Assembly (NCBI GenBank): GCA_014192545.1
Contig: BJHL01000001.1
Coordinates: forward strand, 914,134 to 978,133
DNA: 64,000 nt
Direction: 5' to 3'
From: Phycisphaerae bacterium
Lineage (GTDB): Bacteria > Planctomycetota > Phycisphaerae > Phycisphaerales > UBA1924
Both the position numbers and the translations under genes were made by a program. Below are positions 25,656 through 34,116 of the stretch, piece after piece (positions within the stretch are counted from its first letter, which is position 1; every line of letters begins with the position of its first letter). The notes under the pieces are model-generated. The model saw only the letters and a list, made by a program, of their open reading frames with translations. It ran no database searches and had not been told where the DNA came from.

Positions 25656-26246
25656 TTACCGCCGCCGGCGCATCGCCACCAGCCCACCCATACCGAGCAA
25701 TCCCAATACCCCAGGCGATGGAATCACCAGCGTGTAGTTGTCTTGCTCCGCCAAGTCAGGGAATTCATACACCAGCGATGAACCATCGCTGAACGTGAAC
25801 GTCGCGATCGCGTTCGGTGCCGCACCGTTGTTGAACATCACCAGCCGTGCATCAGCGTTGAAGTCGCCATTGTCGTTGTCGATGTCCCACTGGCCGCGAA
25901 ACGACACGCCGGGCGTGAAATTGGTGAAGCCATACGCGAACGAGTCAGGCCCCGAGTTGTCGTCGGTGCGGTCGCCCGTGGTCAACAGCGCGGTCTGCGT
26001 GCCGTTGCCGCCCGTGAACAACTCTTCGGACAAGTACAACTGGTCGAACAAGAACTGGGTGTTGCCAGCAGTGAACGAAGCACCAGTCAAGGCAACGCCG
26101 CCGTCCGAGTTGTTGCTGATGGTGAACTGCGTGGTGTTGAACGCACCACCGCCGCCGTTTCCGTTGGTGAGCGACAACGACACCACGCCCGCCGACGCCG
26201 CGCCGGATGCCAAAACCAAACCCGCCACAAAAATCACGCTTCGCAT
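25656..26246 (-). CDS. Exported protein with PEP-CTERM-like sorting tail
   Basis: The signal peptide MRSVIFVAGLVLASGAASAG is followed by a beta-rich Asn/Gly/Thr-rich domain (TISNNSDGGVALTGASFTAG, then FTPGVSFRGQWDIDNDNGDF). The C-terminal tail has a short motif VIPSPGV, a hydrophobic helix LGLLGMGGLVA and an Arg cluster. This tripartite tail is the PEP-CTERM type processed by exosortases and is very common in Phycisphaerae. ATG 26246 has GGAG six bases upstream. It is monocistronic. Probably anchored or surface-displayed; ligand unknown. Confidence 0.85.
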   Translation of the reverse strand: MRSVIFVAGLVLASGAASAGVVSLSLTNGNGGGGAFNTTQFTISNNSDGGVALTGASFTAGNTQFLFDQLYLSEELFTGGNGTQTALLTTGDRTDDNSGPDSFAYGFTNFTPGVSFRGQWDIDNDNGDFNADARLVMFNNGAAPNAIATFTFSDGSSLVYEFPDLAEQDNYTLVIPSPGVLGLLGMGGLVAMRRRR

Positions 26247-26391
26247 AGGAGTCTCCATGTGTCGCGGCAGTCCCTCTCGACCTCCGCAACCGCTCGTCTC
26301 CCGCTCTCTGGCGAGCAATATACCAATAACTCACCGTTTTCCCTAGAGAATTCCTCTTCCACAACGCTTCATAATCCCGTACAATCCGCCG

Positions 26392-27147
26392 ATGCCCGGC
26401 TCGCCTTCCAACCCCGCCGCCAATGCAACGCAGTCGAGCGCGATCTGCGTCGCGTGGGCTCCGCCAAACTGGCAACGCGACGCCAAACTCGAACGCGAAC
26501 TGACGCGGCCAGGCCTGACATTGTTCTACGCCCGCGACGATTTTGAAACGGTTGCACTGCTTTGCAGCGACTTCGCCCAGCACGGCCCTAAGTCCCCGCG
26601 TGCCATGATCTTGATGCTTGTGGAGCCCGCCAAGCTCACAGGCCTTCGTGAAGCCCTGCAAGCCCTCGCCGATCGCATTCCGGCCTTGCATTTGTGGGTT
26701 TTTGACGCCGCCCGCTCGCCAGTCCTGCGCGGCATAACCCGCGTCGAACTCGTCCAATTGCTCGACAAATCACGCGACCAGCCGCCCAAGCCTGCCCAGC
26801 CCGTTCTCGCTGCGCAACCAATTGCTGCGCCAACATGGGTTGGGCCGATGGTCTCGGAAGGTACCCAGCGCTGGACGCATATGGCAACAAGTGCCGAAGC
26901 CCAGCGTAACCCAAGCCGCCCCGATGCCTTACCATTGCGGCAAGGTGGCCCGTCCCTCCGCCTGACCGAAGAGCCCAATCCCGTCCGCCGGCCCACGCAG
27001 CCCGTAGAATCACCCGCAGAAGCTCCTGCTGCTGCGAACCCGCCGCTACTGACCGACGAAGAGTTGAATATGTTGCTGGGCGAGCCCGAAACCAAAAACG
27101 GCTCAAACGGCCATGGAAAGGCAAGTCGCACCGAAGGCAATCGCTAA
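26392..27147 (+). CDS. Unrecognised cytoplasmic protein paired with the GGDEF cyclase
   Basis: The first 120 residues (ICVAWAPPNWQRDAKLEREL, then SPRAMILMLVEPAKLTGLRE, then LWVFDAARS) alternate beta-strands and helices like a degenerate receiver domain, with no clear phospho-acceptor Asp. A Pro/Ala-rich disordered region follows, and a short acidic end LLTDEELNMLLGEPETK looks like a docking peptide. It ends 4 bp before the GGDEF gene and the two are surely co-translated, so it may control that enzyme. No signal peptide or membrane segment. Confidence 0.7.
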   Translation: MPGSPSNPAANATQSSAICVAWAPPNWQRDAKLERELTRPGLTLFYARDDFETVALLCSDFAQHGPKSPRAMILMLVEPAKLTGLREALQALADRIPALHLWVFDAARSPVLRGITRVELVQLLDKSRDQPPKPAQPVLAAQPIAAPTWVGPMVSEGTQRWTHMATSAEAQRNPSRPDALPLRQGGPSLRLTEEPNPVRRPTQPVESPAEAPAAANPPLLTDEELNMLLGEPETKNGSNGHGKASRTEGNR

Positions 27148-27151
27148 AGCC

Positions 27152-28636
27152 ATGTCCGCCGCACCAACCATTCCCGCCTCTGGCCCCGCCCCGGCCCCGA
27201 CCCCGGCCCCGGCCCCGGCCCTCGCCATTGCCGACACCCGCGTCATTCTCGCGGGTCGCACGGGGTTGGACGCGGCGTTGCGGCTGGATCAGACGCTTGA
27301 ACTGGTGCGCGTTGCAACATTGATCGAGGCAGTTGCCGAAGTCGCCATGCCACTGCCAGGCCAGCCCGAAGGTGTGACGGTGGTGGTGAGCGACGAGCTG
27401 GCGCGCGAAGCCGGGCAAGGCCGAGTAAACCGTTTATGCGAGCAACTCCGCGCAGGCCCCGCACGCGTTCGCATATTGCTCTCAAGAACGACTGATCCGA
27501 CAGATGACTTCAAGCCCCAAAGCTGGGGTTTCGATGATGTTGTCGGGCCGGAGCGCCCGTCGGCAGATGTGCGGAGCATGATGAGAGCGATGCATGGCAA
27601 GCCAACACAACCTCGGCAAGAACCACAGGTTCAGCGCGAACCTGAAGCCACTCGCGAGCCGCAGGTGACGCCCCCGCAAGTCGCGCGCGAAGCTGTGCCT
27701 GCCGTCGCGGCGCCCGCGCCGCAGGTCAGTGTCGCTCCCGCCATCACAGCAACGCGTGCAGCCGTTCAACCGCCCGCACCGCTTGTGCAAGCCTTCGCGG
27801 GATTGGGTGACGCCGTTCTCGTCGCTGAGTTGCTTCGCGGCTGCGATGTCACCGCCGTTGCACTCACGCTGCTGCGCGATCGCCTGCAAGATCCATCCAT
27901 CGAGTTCATCTCGCAAGAGTCGCAAGCCAAGAGCGCACTCGCAGGCACCACGCCCGCCGCTCGCGTGGGTTGGGATGAAGCAACCTACGGCACCCTCCGC
28001 GCTGCGCGCACGCCGCAAGACCAGCTCATTCCTGCCGCCCGCTGGTTCGCGGGTTGGCTGCGACTGCACGACCAGCAAAACCAACTGCGCGAAGCTGCTT
28101 TCACGGATTCGCTCACCGCTGCCAACAACCGCCGATACTTTGACCTCTTCGCCACGCGAGCACTCGGAGCCGCGCGCGAGAAACGGCACTACCTCACGAT
28201 TCTGCTCTTCGACATCGACAACTTCAAGCAATACAACGACATGTACGGCCACGAAGCAGGCGATGAAATCCTCATCGAAGTCGCCAAGCTCATGCGTGCG
28301 GTGGTGCGTCCCACCGATCGCGTCTGCCGGCTGGGCGGCGATGAATTCGCCGTGATCTTCCACGATCCGCAAGGCCCGCGGCAAGAAGGCAGTCAGCACC
28401 CCGCCGACGTGCGCAACATAGCGATACGTTTTCAGCAGCAAGTCAGCGAACACAAGTTCCCCAAACTCGCCGACAAAGCCCAAGGCACGCTCACCATCAG
28501 CGGCGGCCTCGCGACGTTTCCTTGGGATGGTCAAACTCCCGCAGAACTGCTCGCCCACGCTGACAAGTTGCTGCTGCAAAGCAAGAAAGCCGGCAAGAAC
28601 GCCATCACGCTGGGGCCTGGTGCATTGCACAGCTGA
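27152..28636 (+). CDS. Diguanylate cyclase with N-terminal pseudo-receiver region
   Basis: The C-terminal GGDEF domain is complete: DSLTAANNRRYFDLFATRAL, metal site FDIDNFKQYNDMYGHEAGD and active loop RLGGDEFAVIF. RPTD lies five residues before GGDEF, matching the inhibitory RxxD site, so product feedback is likely. The N-terminal part (TRVILAGRTGLDAALRLDQT, then PARVRILLSRTTDPTDDF) resembles a receiver fold without its phosphorylation site and is similar in style to the preceding gene. Pro/Ala-rich linkers separate the domains. It makes cyclic di-GMP in the cytoplasm. ATG 27152 is chosen; an ATG at 27113 would overlap the upstream gene by 35 bp. Confidence 0.9.
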   Translation: MSAAPTIPASGPAPAPTPAPAPALAIADTRVILAGRTGLDAALRLDQTLELVRVATLIEAVAEVAMPLPGQPEGVTVVVSDELAREAGQGRVNRLCEQLRAGPARVRILLSRTTDPTDDFKPQSWGFDDVVGPERPSADVRSMMRAMHGKPTQPRQEPQVQREPEATREPQVTPPQVAREAVPAVAAPAPQVSVAPAITATRAAVQPPAPLVQAFAGLGDAVLVAELLRGCDVTAVALTLLRDRLQDPSIEFISQESQAKSALAGTTPAARVGWDEATYGTLRAARTPQDQLIPAARWFAGWLRLHDQQNQLREAAFTDSLTAANNRRYFDLFATRALGAAREKRHYLTILLFDIDNFKQYNDMYGHEAGDEILIEVAKLMRAVVRPTDRVCRLGGDEFAVIFHDPQGPRQEGSQHPADVRNIAIRFQQQVSEHKFPKLADKAQGTLTISGGLATFPWDGQTPAELLAHADKLLLQSKKAGKNAITLGPGALHS

Positions 28637-29037
28637 AATGCAAGCACAAACGTGTGAGCACAGTAACAATCTTGCGCTGGCCTGCGAAATTTAATTGCCT
28701 TTTTACGGCATGCTACTGGCACGAGCGGGGAAGATGATGTATGTTGTGCAAACCAGAAGCGACATTCTTTCCACGCCCTGACGTGACGCGTGCGTGAGTC
28801 TCTGCTGGTGAAGTTGTCGTCATTCGCCAGTCTTTCAAACGCATCTGTGTTTGTCTGCACATGGCACAGTTCGCCAGCGCGTTCGCTTCGCGTTGTAGCG
28901 ATGTTGTCCGGTCGTACGGAACTCGTTCATCCGTGTCAAGGTGAGGGAAGAACGCATTTGTTCGCGTTCCAGAAGCGTGATAGGCCTTGTTGGCCTCACG
29001 CAAGCTATCCGTGCGCACCGTACTTGGAGGTTTGGTT
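28637..29037. other. 401-bp gap without a recognisable gene
   Basis: No ORF here has coding character; those present are short and start at random. The stretch probably contains the promoter of the protease gene. Its last bases hold GGAGG at 29026-29030, the ribosome site for ATG 29038. No strong hairpin or repeat was found. Confidence 0.5.
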
Positions 29038-30201
29038 ATGGCAAAGCGTCCCAATCAATCATTTGGTTACTCCGCGCCTCAGGGCGACGATAGCGGTGCC
29101 AGCGGCGGCGGTGGTGGTGACTTTGAACTTCCGCCCGCAGGCGACAGTACTGGTGGCAGCAACGACAGTGGCGACGAAGGTCAAAGCAATGCCAGCGCTC
29201 AACTCACGAGTGCACTCGATGCGTTTACCGCAAAGCTCGGCGAGATGGTGAACCAGTCAGCAAGCGTGCAAAGCACAGACGGCACCGATTACGCCGAGGA
29301 AGGCAACATCGTTGGTGCTGGCATCAGTGATGGAGGTGAAAATGGACTGCCCGGTGAACCTTCGATGGTCGTGTTCACGGTCGAGGACACGGACGAAGAA
29401 TCTGTGCGACAGATTCTTTCAGACACCATGGGGGTGCAAGCAGCCAGTGATGACAGCTTCCCAATCACCGTCCACAAGACGGGCGTGATTGAAGCACAAT
29501 CGCATCGGTTCAAAATGCGTCCTGCACCGTGCGGCGTTTCAGTTGGGCACTTCCGCATCACGGCAGGCACACTGGGTGCGCTGGCTGTTGGTCGCACCGC
29601 ACCGCGCACGAATCGGTTGCTGGTGCTGAGCAACAACCACGTTCTTGCCAATTCCAACAACGCGGCGATCAACGACAACATTCTTCAGCAAGGCCCGTTC
29701 GATGGTGGTGCGAATCCGGCTGATCGGATTGCGCTGCTTGAACGCTGGGTGCCCATCAACTTCGCAGGAGGCGCGAACTTTGTCGATGCAGCAACCGGCT
29801 GGGCTTGGCCCAACCTTGTCCGCAAGGAGTTCGTGTACTTGCAAGGCGGTCAGCCGCGGTTCTTCCGTATCGGCAACTTGGTCGTGAATCCCGTGCTGGG
29901 CTTGAACGTTGCCAAAACAGGCCGCACGACGCAGCTTACTTCCGGCCGGATCGTTGCGTATCCCTCGACGATCCGCGTGAATTACGGCGGCGGACGTGTG
30001 GCACTGTTCACGGATCAAATCACGATTCGCAGCAACAACGCCAACCCGTTCAGCGCGGGCGGTGACTCCGGATCGCTCATCTGGACAGCCGATAGCCGGC
30101 GTGCGGCGGTCGGGCTGCTCTTCGCGGGTGGTGGTGGGCTCACGTTTGCCAATCGCATCACGCGCGTGTTGACCGCTCTTGACATCCGTCTGATCGTGTG
30201 A
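29038..30201 (+). CDS. Trypsin-like serine protease domain protein without signal peptide
   Basis: The 387-residue protein has an N-terminal Gly/Ser/Asp-rich region (about 60 residues) and a small alpha/beta region (PSMVVFTVEDTDEESVRQIL). A chymotrypsin-fold domain follows, with the catalytic triad visible: His in VLSNNHVLANSN, Asp in NFVDAATGWA and Ser in AGGDSGSLIW. The NHVLA and GDSGSL boxes are those of the plant NAL1-like and related bacterial peptidases. ATG 29038 has GGAGG seven bases upstream; a longer frame would add 17 residues without support. No signal peptide is seen, so it may act inside the cell. A 90-residue companion gene follows. Confidence 0.85.
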   Translation: MAKRPNQSFGYSAPQGDDSGASGGGGGDFELPPAGDSTGGSNDSGDEGQSNASAQLTSALDAFTAKLGEMVNQSASVQSTDGTDYAEEGNIVGAGISDGGENGLPGEPSMVVFTVEDTDEESVRQILSDTMGVQAASDDSFPITVHKTGVIEAQSHRFKMRPAPCGVSVGHFRITAGTLGALAVGRTAPRTNRLLVLSNNHVLANSNNAAINDNILQQGPFDGGANPADRIALLERWVPINFAGGANFVDAATGWAWPNLVRKEFVYLQGGQPRFFRIGNLVVNPVLGLNVAKTGRTTQLTSGRIVAYPSTIRVNYGGGRVALFTDQITIRSNNANPFSAGGDSGSLIWTADSRRAAVGLLFAGGGGLTFANRITRVLTALDIRLIV

Positions 30202-30283
30202 CAAATCACGTCAAAGCACACGCGTGCCGACGAAGGTTGCCGCGCGTGTATCATCTTCCGCCTCTTTCCGAATCGAGATTTCA

Positions 30284-30556
30284 ATGTCAACGCCCCATGA
30301 CGGACCAATTCCCTACGACCCCTCGCAAGACGATCAGCCATCGGGCCACGCGCCTGGCAACGCGGCGAGGATACTTGCCTTGCACGAGGCTCGGCTGATG
30401 GCAATTCCTGGCGTGACGGGTGTGGGTGTAGGTGCAGGCCCGCTGGGTGTCAGCGAACTCGTGCTTTATGTGAGCAATTCTCTCGTAAAAGCACCACGAA
30501 CTCTGGATGGACTCAATGTCCGAGTCATCGTCACCGGACCGATTGACGCGCAGTGA
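30284..30556 (+). CDS. Small protein resembling the propeptide-like module of the NAL1-type peptidase family
   Basis: A 90-residue protein with a core LMAIPGVTGVGVGAGPLGVS followed by ELVLYV and later LNVRVIVTGPI. The IPGVxGVGVG...VxVYV pattern is the short alpha/beta module often found at the N-terminus of bacterial trypsin-like peptidases. Here it is a separate chain 82 bp after the protease, whose own N-terminal region contains a comparable VVFTVEDTD strand. It may be an inhibitor, chaperone or substrate adaptor for that protease. ATG 30284 is preferred over the upstream start. Confidence 0.6.
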   Translation: MSTPHDGPIPYDPSQDDQPSGHAPGNAARILALHEARLMAIPGVTGVGVGAGPLGVSELVLYVSNSLVKAPRTLDGLNVRVIVTGPIDAQ

Positions 30557-30599
30557 GTGCCGCGCTTTTCCGCTGTTGAATCTCACCGTACCCTCACAC

Positions 30600-31427
30600 A
30601 TGCTCGCTACTCGCGTCGCCGCTGTGCGATATCTCAATACTGCTCCGCTCATTGAAGGCCTTGAAAAGTTGCAAGGCTTGACGCTGTTGCCCACCGTGCC
30701 CAGTCGCATCGCCGACATGGTGATCGTTCGCGAAGCTGATGTTGGGCTTTGCTCGATTGTCGATTGCATCGCGAGTGACACGCCGCTCGCGTTGCTGCCT
30801 GTCGGCATGATCGGCTGCGACGGCCCGACGCTGACCGTGCGGCTGTTTTCCAGCGTGCCCTTTGAGCAGGTGACGACGCTGAGTGCCGACACGGATAGTC
30901 ACACCAGCGTCATCCTCGCGCAGGTGCTGCTGCGAAAGTTGTACAACATCACGCCCCGCGTCGCATCGTTTCATGTGCGCGAGCGGCTGCCTGTGCATGC
31001 AGGCAGCGGCGATGATCCATGGCCGCAAACGCTGCTGATGATCGGCGACAAGGTGGTGACCGACAGCCCGCCCGCCGTGCGATTTTCGCATCAGCTTGAT
31101 TTGGGCGAAGCGTGGAAAAAGCTCACGGGCTTGCCGTTTGTTTACGCGATGTGGATGTGCCGGGCTGATCGCATGCAAGAGCCGGCGATTGCGAACGCCG
31201 CGTCGCTGCTTGACCGTCAACGCCGGCACAATGCAACGCGATTGGATTGGATTGTGCAAACGCGCGCGCCGCTCGCGCAGTGGCCCATTGATCTAGCAAC
31301 GCAGTACGTGGGCGAACTACTGCGATACAACGTGGGCCTGCGCGAGCGTGAAGCTGTTGCGATGTTCTTGCAGATGGCGAGCGAACTCAACTTGCTGCCC
31401 AACCGTCAACCCACGTGGGCCATGTAA
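30600..31427 (+). CDS. mqnA: Chorismate dehydratase (futalosine pathway of menaquinone synthesis)
   Basis: MqnA converts chorismate to 3-enolpyruvylbenzoate, the first step of the futalosine route. It starts RVAAVRYLNTAPLIEGLEKL and contains VPSRIADMVIVREADVGLCS, the substrate-binding periplasmic-binding-protein fold, then HQLDLGEAWKKLTGLPFVYA and MWMCR. The length of 275 residues is normal. ATG 30600 is supported by alignment with family N-termini; the longer frame overlaps the preceding gene. No other men/mqn genes are in the window. It shows that this organism probably uses menaquinone made without MenB-type enzymes. Confidence 0.9.
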   Translation: MLATRVAAVRYLNTAPLIEGLEKLQGLTLLPTVPSRIADMVIVREADVGLCSIVDCIASDTPLALLPVGMIGCDGPTLTVRLFSSVPFEQVTTLSADTDSHTSVILAQVLLRKLYNITPRVASFHVRERLPVHAGSGDDPWPQTLLMIGDKVVTDSPPAVRFSHQLDLGEAWKKLTGLPFVYAMWMCRADRMQEPAIANAASLLDRQRRHNATRLDWIVQTRAPLAQWPIDLATQYVGELLRYNVGLREREAVAMFLQMASELNLLPNRQPTWAM

Positions 31428-31447
31428 CTGCTATTGATTGACTTCGC

Positions 31448-33085
31448 GTGCCTCCACTCCCCGCCATCCGCCATCCACTGCTCGCATCGCTGGAATCGCA
31501 GTTGCGACTGGCGCCGCGCGATGCGATTCTGCGCGATATCGAACGCATCGAGCAATTGCCCAGCGATGTTGATCCCAAGCAAAGTTACCCGCTGGACTGG
31601 ATCGTCTTTCGCATCACCGGCTTTCGGCCCGACAACGCGAGCGAACGCGCCATCACGGGCGAGGCCTTGCTTGCTGATGCATGCGCACTGTGCGAAACGC
31701 TGTGTGCCCGTGTTCACTTGACGTTGCAAGAGTGTGCAGACGTGCAACCCATCACGCTCGCACAGTTGCGCGAGCGTTGGAACGTGAGTGAACCCACAAT
31801 CAAGCGATTGCGTCGCGCGGGGCTCGTGACGCGCCGCGTCGAAGATGCTTCGCAGGTCATTAGCGTCGCTTCCAGTAGTGTAGTCGCCGCGTTTGAGTCG
31901 CGACATCCGCAGTTGCAGTCGCCTGCGAGCAAACCCAAACGATATGACCAGCTTACGAAGGCTCGGCTGGTGCGCTGCGCATCTGCATACATGCGAAAGC
32001 TGGGCTGGAGTGCATTTCGCTGCGCGCAGCGTCTTGCCGAGCGAGAAGGTCTGAGCGAAGAAGGCGTGCGGCAACTGCTGATACGCGAACTGCCACCATC
32101 GTCAATCCAGGCAGAAATCTCGCCTCGCCGGGCCGGCGCGATGCTGCGCATGCATCGCTTAGGCGTCGAAGTTTCCGTGCTCGCACAGCTTTCTCGCCGC
32201 AGCGGCGCCGTGGTCCGGCGCGAGTTGCAGCTCGCTCGATTTGCAATGCTCACGAAACTACCCATTGCACCGGCGTCGCCAATCACCGATGCACAAGCGA
32301 CACAAGCACTCGCGCACGCACAAGTTGTCGCAAACCTGCGCACACCATGGCCCGCCGATTTGCTCGAGCTGCTTGCTGATTGGCGCATGCGTGCGCCAAT
32401 CACGCCCGCCCTCGAACGCGTGCGGACCATCGCCTTCAGCGCACTGCGTCAACGAGCCGCCGACACGCTTGCGTCGCTCGATCACCTGCATCCGCGTGCA
32501 TCGTCGCTCGATGAAATCGAAACTGCGCTGCGTCACGCGACGCTGGTGCAACGCGAACTCATCCGCAGCCAACATCGCCTGCTTATCGAAACGATCGATG
32601 CCCGCGTGGGGCATGCCGTTGAGCAGCTCAGTGCCTGGCGAGTCATGACGCTGCTGCAAGAAGCCATCGCGGCTGCGAGCGAAGCGTCGTTGCACTTTGA
32701 CCCAACCCGTGGCGGGCGACTTGCTGCGGTCGTGGGTATCGCTGCTGACAAAGCCGTCACGCGCATCGTACGAAATTGGCTACCCGCGCACGCAACCGCT
32801 TCGCGCCGAGCACAAGCGATTCTGGGGCCGGGCATTCTCGTGCCCGATCTCACTCGGCGAATGAATCCTTGGCAGAAACACACCGACGCCGACTCGCGCA
32901 TCGTTCGCGGCGTTTTCACGGGCACACTCGCCGAGCAACATGCGAAGCTGCTGGTTGCACGATTCGGCTTGCTGGGCAGCGCGCCGCGCACGCGTGCGGC
33001 AACTGCGAAGGAACTCGCGCTTGATGAGATTCGGTACGCGCACGCGGAGTCTGCCGCTATTCGAGCAGCGATTGCGTCGGTGTGA
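31448..33085 (+). CDS. Large, strongly diverged sigma-70-like protein with N-terminal helix-turn-helix
   Basis: 545 residues, GTG start at 31448. Residues 100-130 contain a helix-turn-helix (TLAQLRERWNVSEPTIKRLR). Residues 330-455 resemble sigma region 1.2-2: SSLDEIETALRHATLVQREL and SQHRLLIETID, then LLQEAIAAASEASLHFDPTR and GGRLAAVVGIAADKAVTRIV, matching the FDPxRGxxFxTYAxxxIxxAI pattern. Residues 495-540 resemble region 4: LAEQHAKLLVARFGLLGSAP and RTRAATAKELALDEIRYAHA. The usual aromatic promoter-melting residues are replaced by Ala/Val, so it may be a sigma factor for unusual promoters, an anti-sigma-like mimic, or have lost promoter opening. It is convergent with nusG across a shared terminator. 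Confidence 0.65.
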   Translation: MPPLPAIRHPLLASLESQLRLAPRDAILRDIERIEQLPSDVDPKQSYPLDWIVFRITGFRPDNASERAITGEALLADACALCETLCARVHLTLQECADVQPITLAQLRERWNVSEPTIKRLRRAGLVTRRVEDASQVISVASSSVVAAFESRHPQLQSPASKPKRYDQLTKARLVRCASAYMRKLGWSAFRCAQRLAEREGLSEEGVRQLLIRELPPSSIQAEISPRRAGAMLRMHRLGVEVSVLAQLSRRSGAVVRRELQLARFAMLTKLPIAPASPITDAQATQALAHAQVVANLRTPWPADLLELLADWRMRAPITPALERVRTIAFSALRQRAADTLASLDHLHPRASSLDEIETALRHATLVQRELIRSQHRLLIETIDARVGHAVEQLSAWRVMTLLQEAIAAASEASLHFDPTRGGRLAAVVGIAADKAVTRIVRNWLPAHATASRRAQAILGPGILVPDLTRRMNPWQKHTDADSRIVRGVFTGTLAEQHAKLLVARFGLLGSAPRTRAATAKELALDEIRYAHAESAAIRAAIASV

Positions 33086-33121
33086 GATCGCGAGCGACGA
33101 CGGGTTACACGAGTTTCAAAA

Positions 33122-33157
33122 ACAAACAAGGACACGCAGGCGTGTCCTTGTCATTTT
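33122..33157. terminator. Bidirectional terminator between the sigma-like gene and nusG
   Basis: CAAGGACACG pairs perfectly with CGTGTCCTTG around CAGG (33127-33150). T-rich sequence follows on the plus strand (TCATTTT), and TTTGTTTTTG follows on the minus strand. It serves both convergent genes. Confidence 0.85.
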
Positions 33158-33188
33158 CGCTGTGATGTGTTTGCCGAAACCGTCGCGT

Positions 33189-33836
33189 TCACTGCTGATC
33201 CGGCTTGCCCACCGCCCACTCTTCGATGTCGATAGGAGCCTGGCGACCGAAGATCGTGACCAGCACGCGGATGATGCCTTTGTCGGGGAACATTTCGTCC
33301 ACCGTGCCTTCGTACGTCGCGAACGCGCCTTCCTTGATGACAACGTGCTCGCCCTTGCTGAAGCTGAGCTTGATGACCGGCTCGTCTTCGGGCTTGCGGC
33401 TGTCGCGCAGCATCTTGTCGATCTCGTGTTCTTTCATCGCCGTGGGCCGGCCTGCGGTGCCGACGAAGTCGCCCACACCCGTCGTTTCTTTGATGAGGAA
33501 GAAAACGTCCTGCGGGATGCGGCCGTCGGGTTCGAGCTTCATCTCGACAAACACATAGCCCGGATAGAGCTTGGTTTCCGTCACCTTCTGCTTGCCGTTC
33601 TTGACGGTCTTGGTCTTTTCGGTAGGCACCACGATGCGGCCCACCAGGTGCGTCATGCCTTCGATCTGCACTTTGCGCAGCAGCGTGGCTTGCACGCTGC
33701 TTTCCTTGTTGCTCGCAACGCGCAGCACGAACCAGTTCATGCCCGGCTGCGTCAGCACTTCGTCGGCGCCCAGCTTGCCCGTAATCACCGTGTCAGCCTT
33801 CACGGCTGGCTGTTCTGAATGTTGTTTCTCGCTCAT
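33189..33836 (-). CDS. nusG: Transcription termination/antitermination factor NusG
   Basis: NusG binds RNA polymerase and couples it to Rho or the ribosome. The NGN domain is WFVLRVASNKESSVQATLLR through LYPGYVFVEMKL. The KOW domain is FSKGEHVVIKEGAFATYEGT with a family-typical GxVxEMFPDKG stretch. The 215-residue chain includes about 30 extra N-terminal residues and an insertion (VPTEKTKTVKNGKQKVTETK) before YPGY, as in many planctomycetes. ATG 33836 has GAGG upstream. It follows secE on the same strand after a 280-bp gap, and rplK does not follow, so the usual secE-nusG-rplK order is broken here. Confidence 0.95.
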   Translation of the reverse strand: MSEKQHSEQPAVKADTVITGKLGADEVLTQPGMNWFVLRVASNKESSVQATLLRKVQIEGMTHLVGRIVVPTEKTKTVKNGKQKVTETKLYPGYVFVEMKLEPDGRIPQDVFFLIKETTGVGDFVGTAGRPTAMKEHEIDKMLRDSRKPEDEPVIKLSFSKGEHVVIKEGAFATYEGTVDEMFPDKGIIRVLVTIFGRQAPIDIEEWAVGKPDQQ

Positions 33837-34116
33837 GACCAACCTCTTTTCTGGTCGCGTCGATTGCTCGACGCAATGAAAGACTTTCTGAACCGACACG
33901 ATTTCTCGCAAACCGACTGAAAAACGAGACTGAAAACCCGAGTGATAACGGCGTTGAACGTGTTGTTTTGCTCGCGTCTATCACGCCAGCAGCACACGCC
34001 CAACGCCGGAAAAACCAAACCAAACCAACTCGCAAACTTGCATGCCGCTCAAACAAGCCGACATGCGGACCAACCCAAACTCAAGCCCCAACCAAAAGCG
34101 CAACCCAAACGCCAAC

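Noticed and set aside
28790..29251. 153-codon plus-strand ORF before the protease
   Set aside because: It overlaps the protease gene in another frame, lacks a Shine-Dalgarno site and has no domain.
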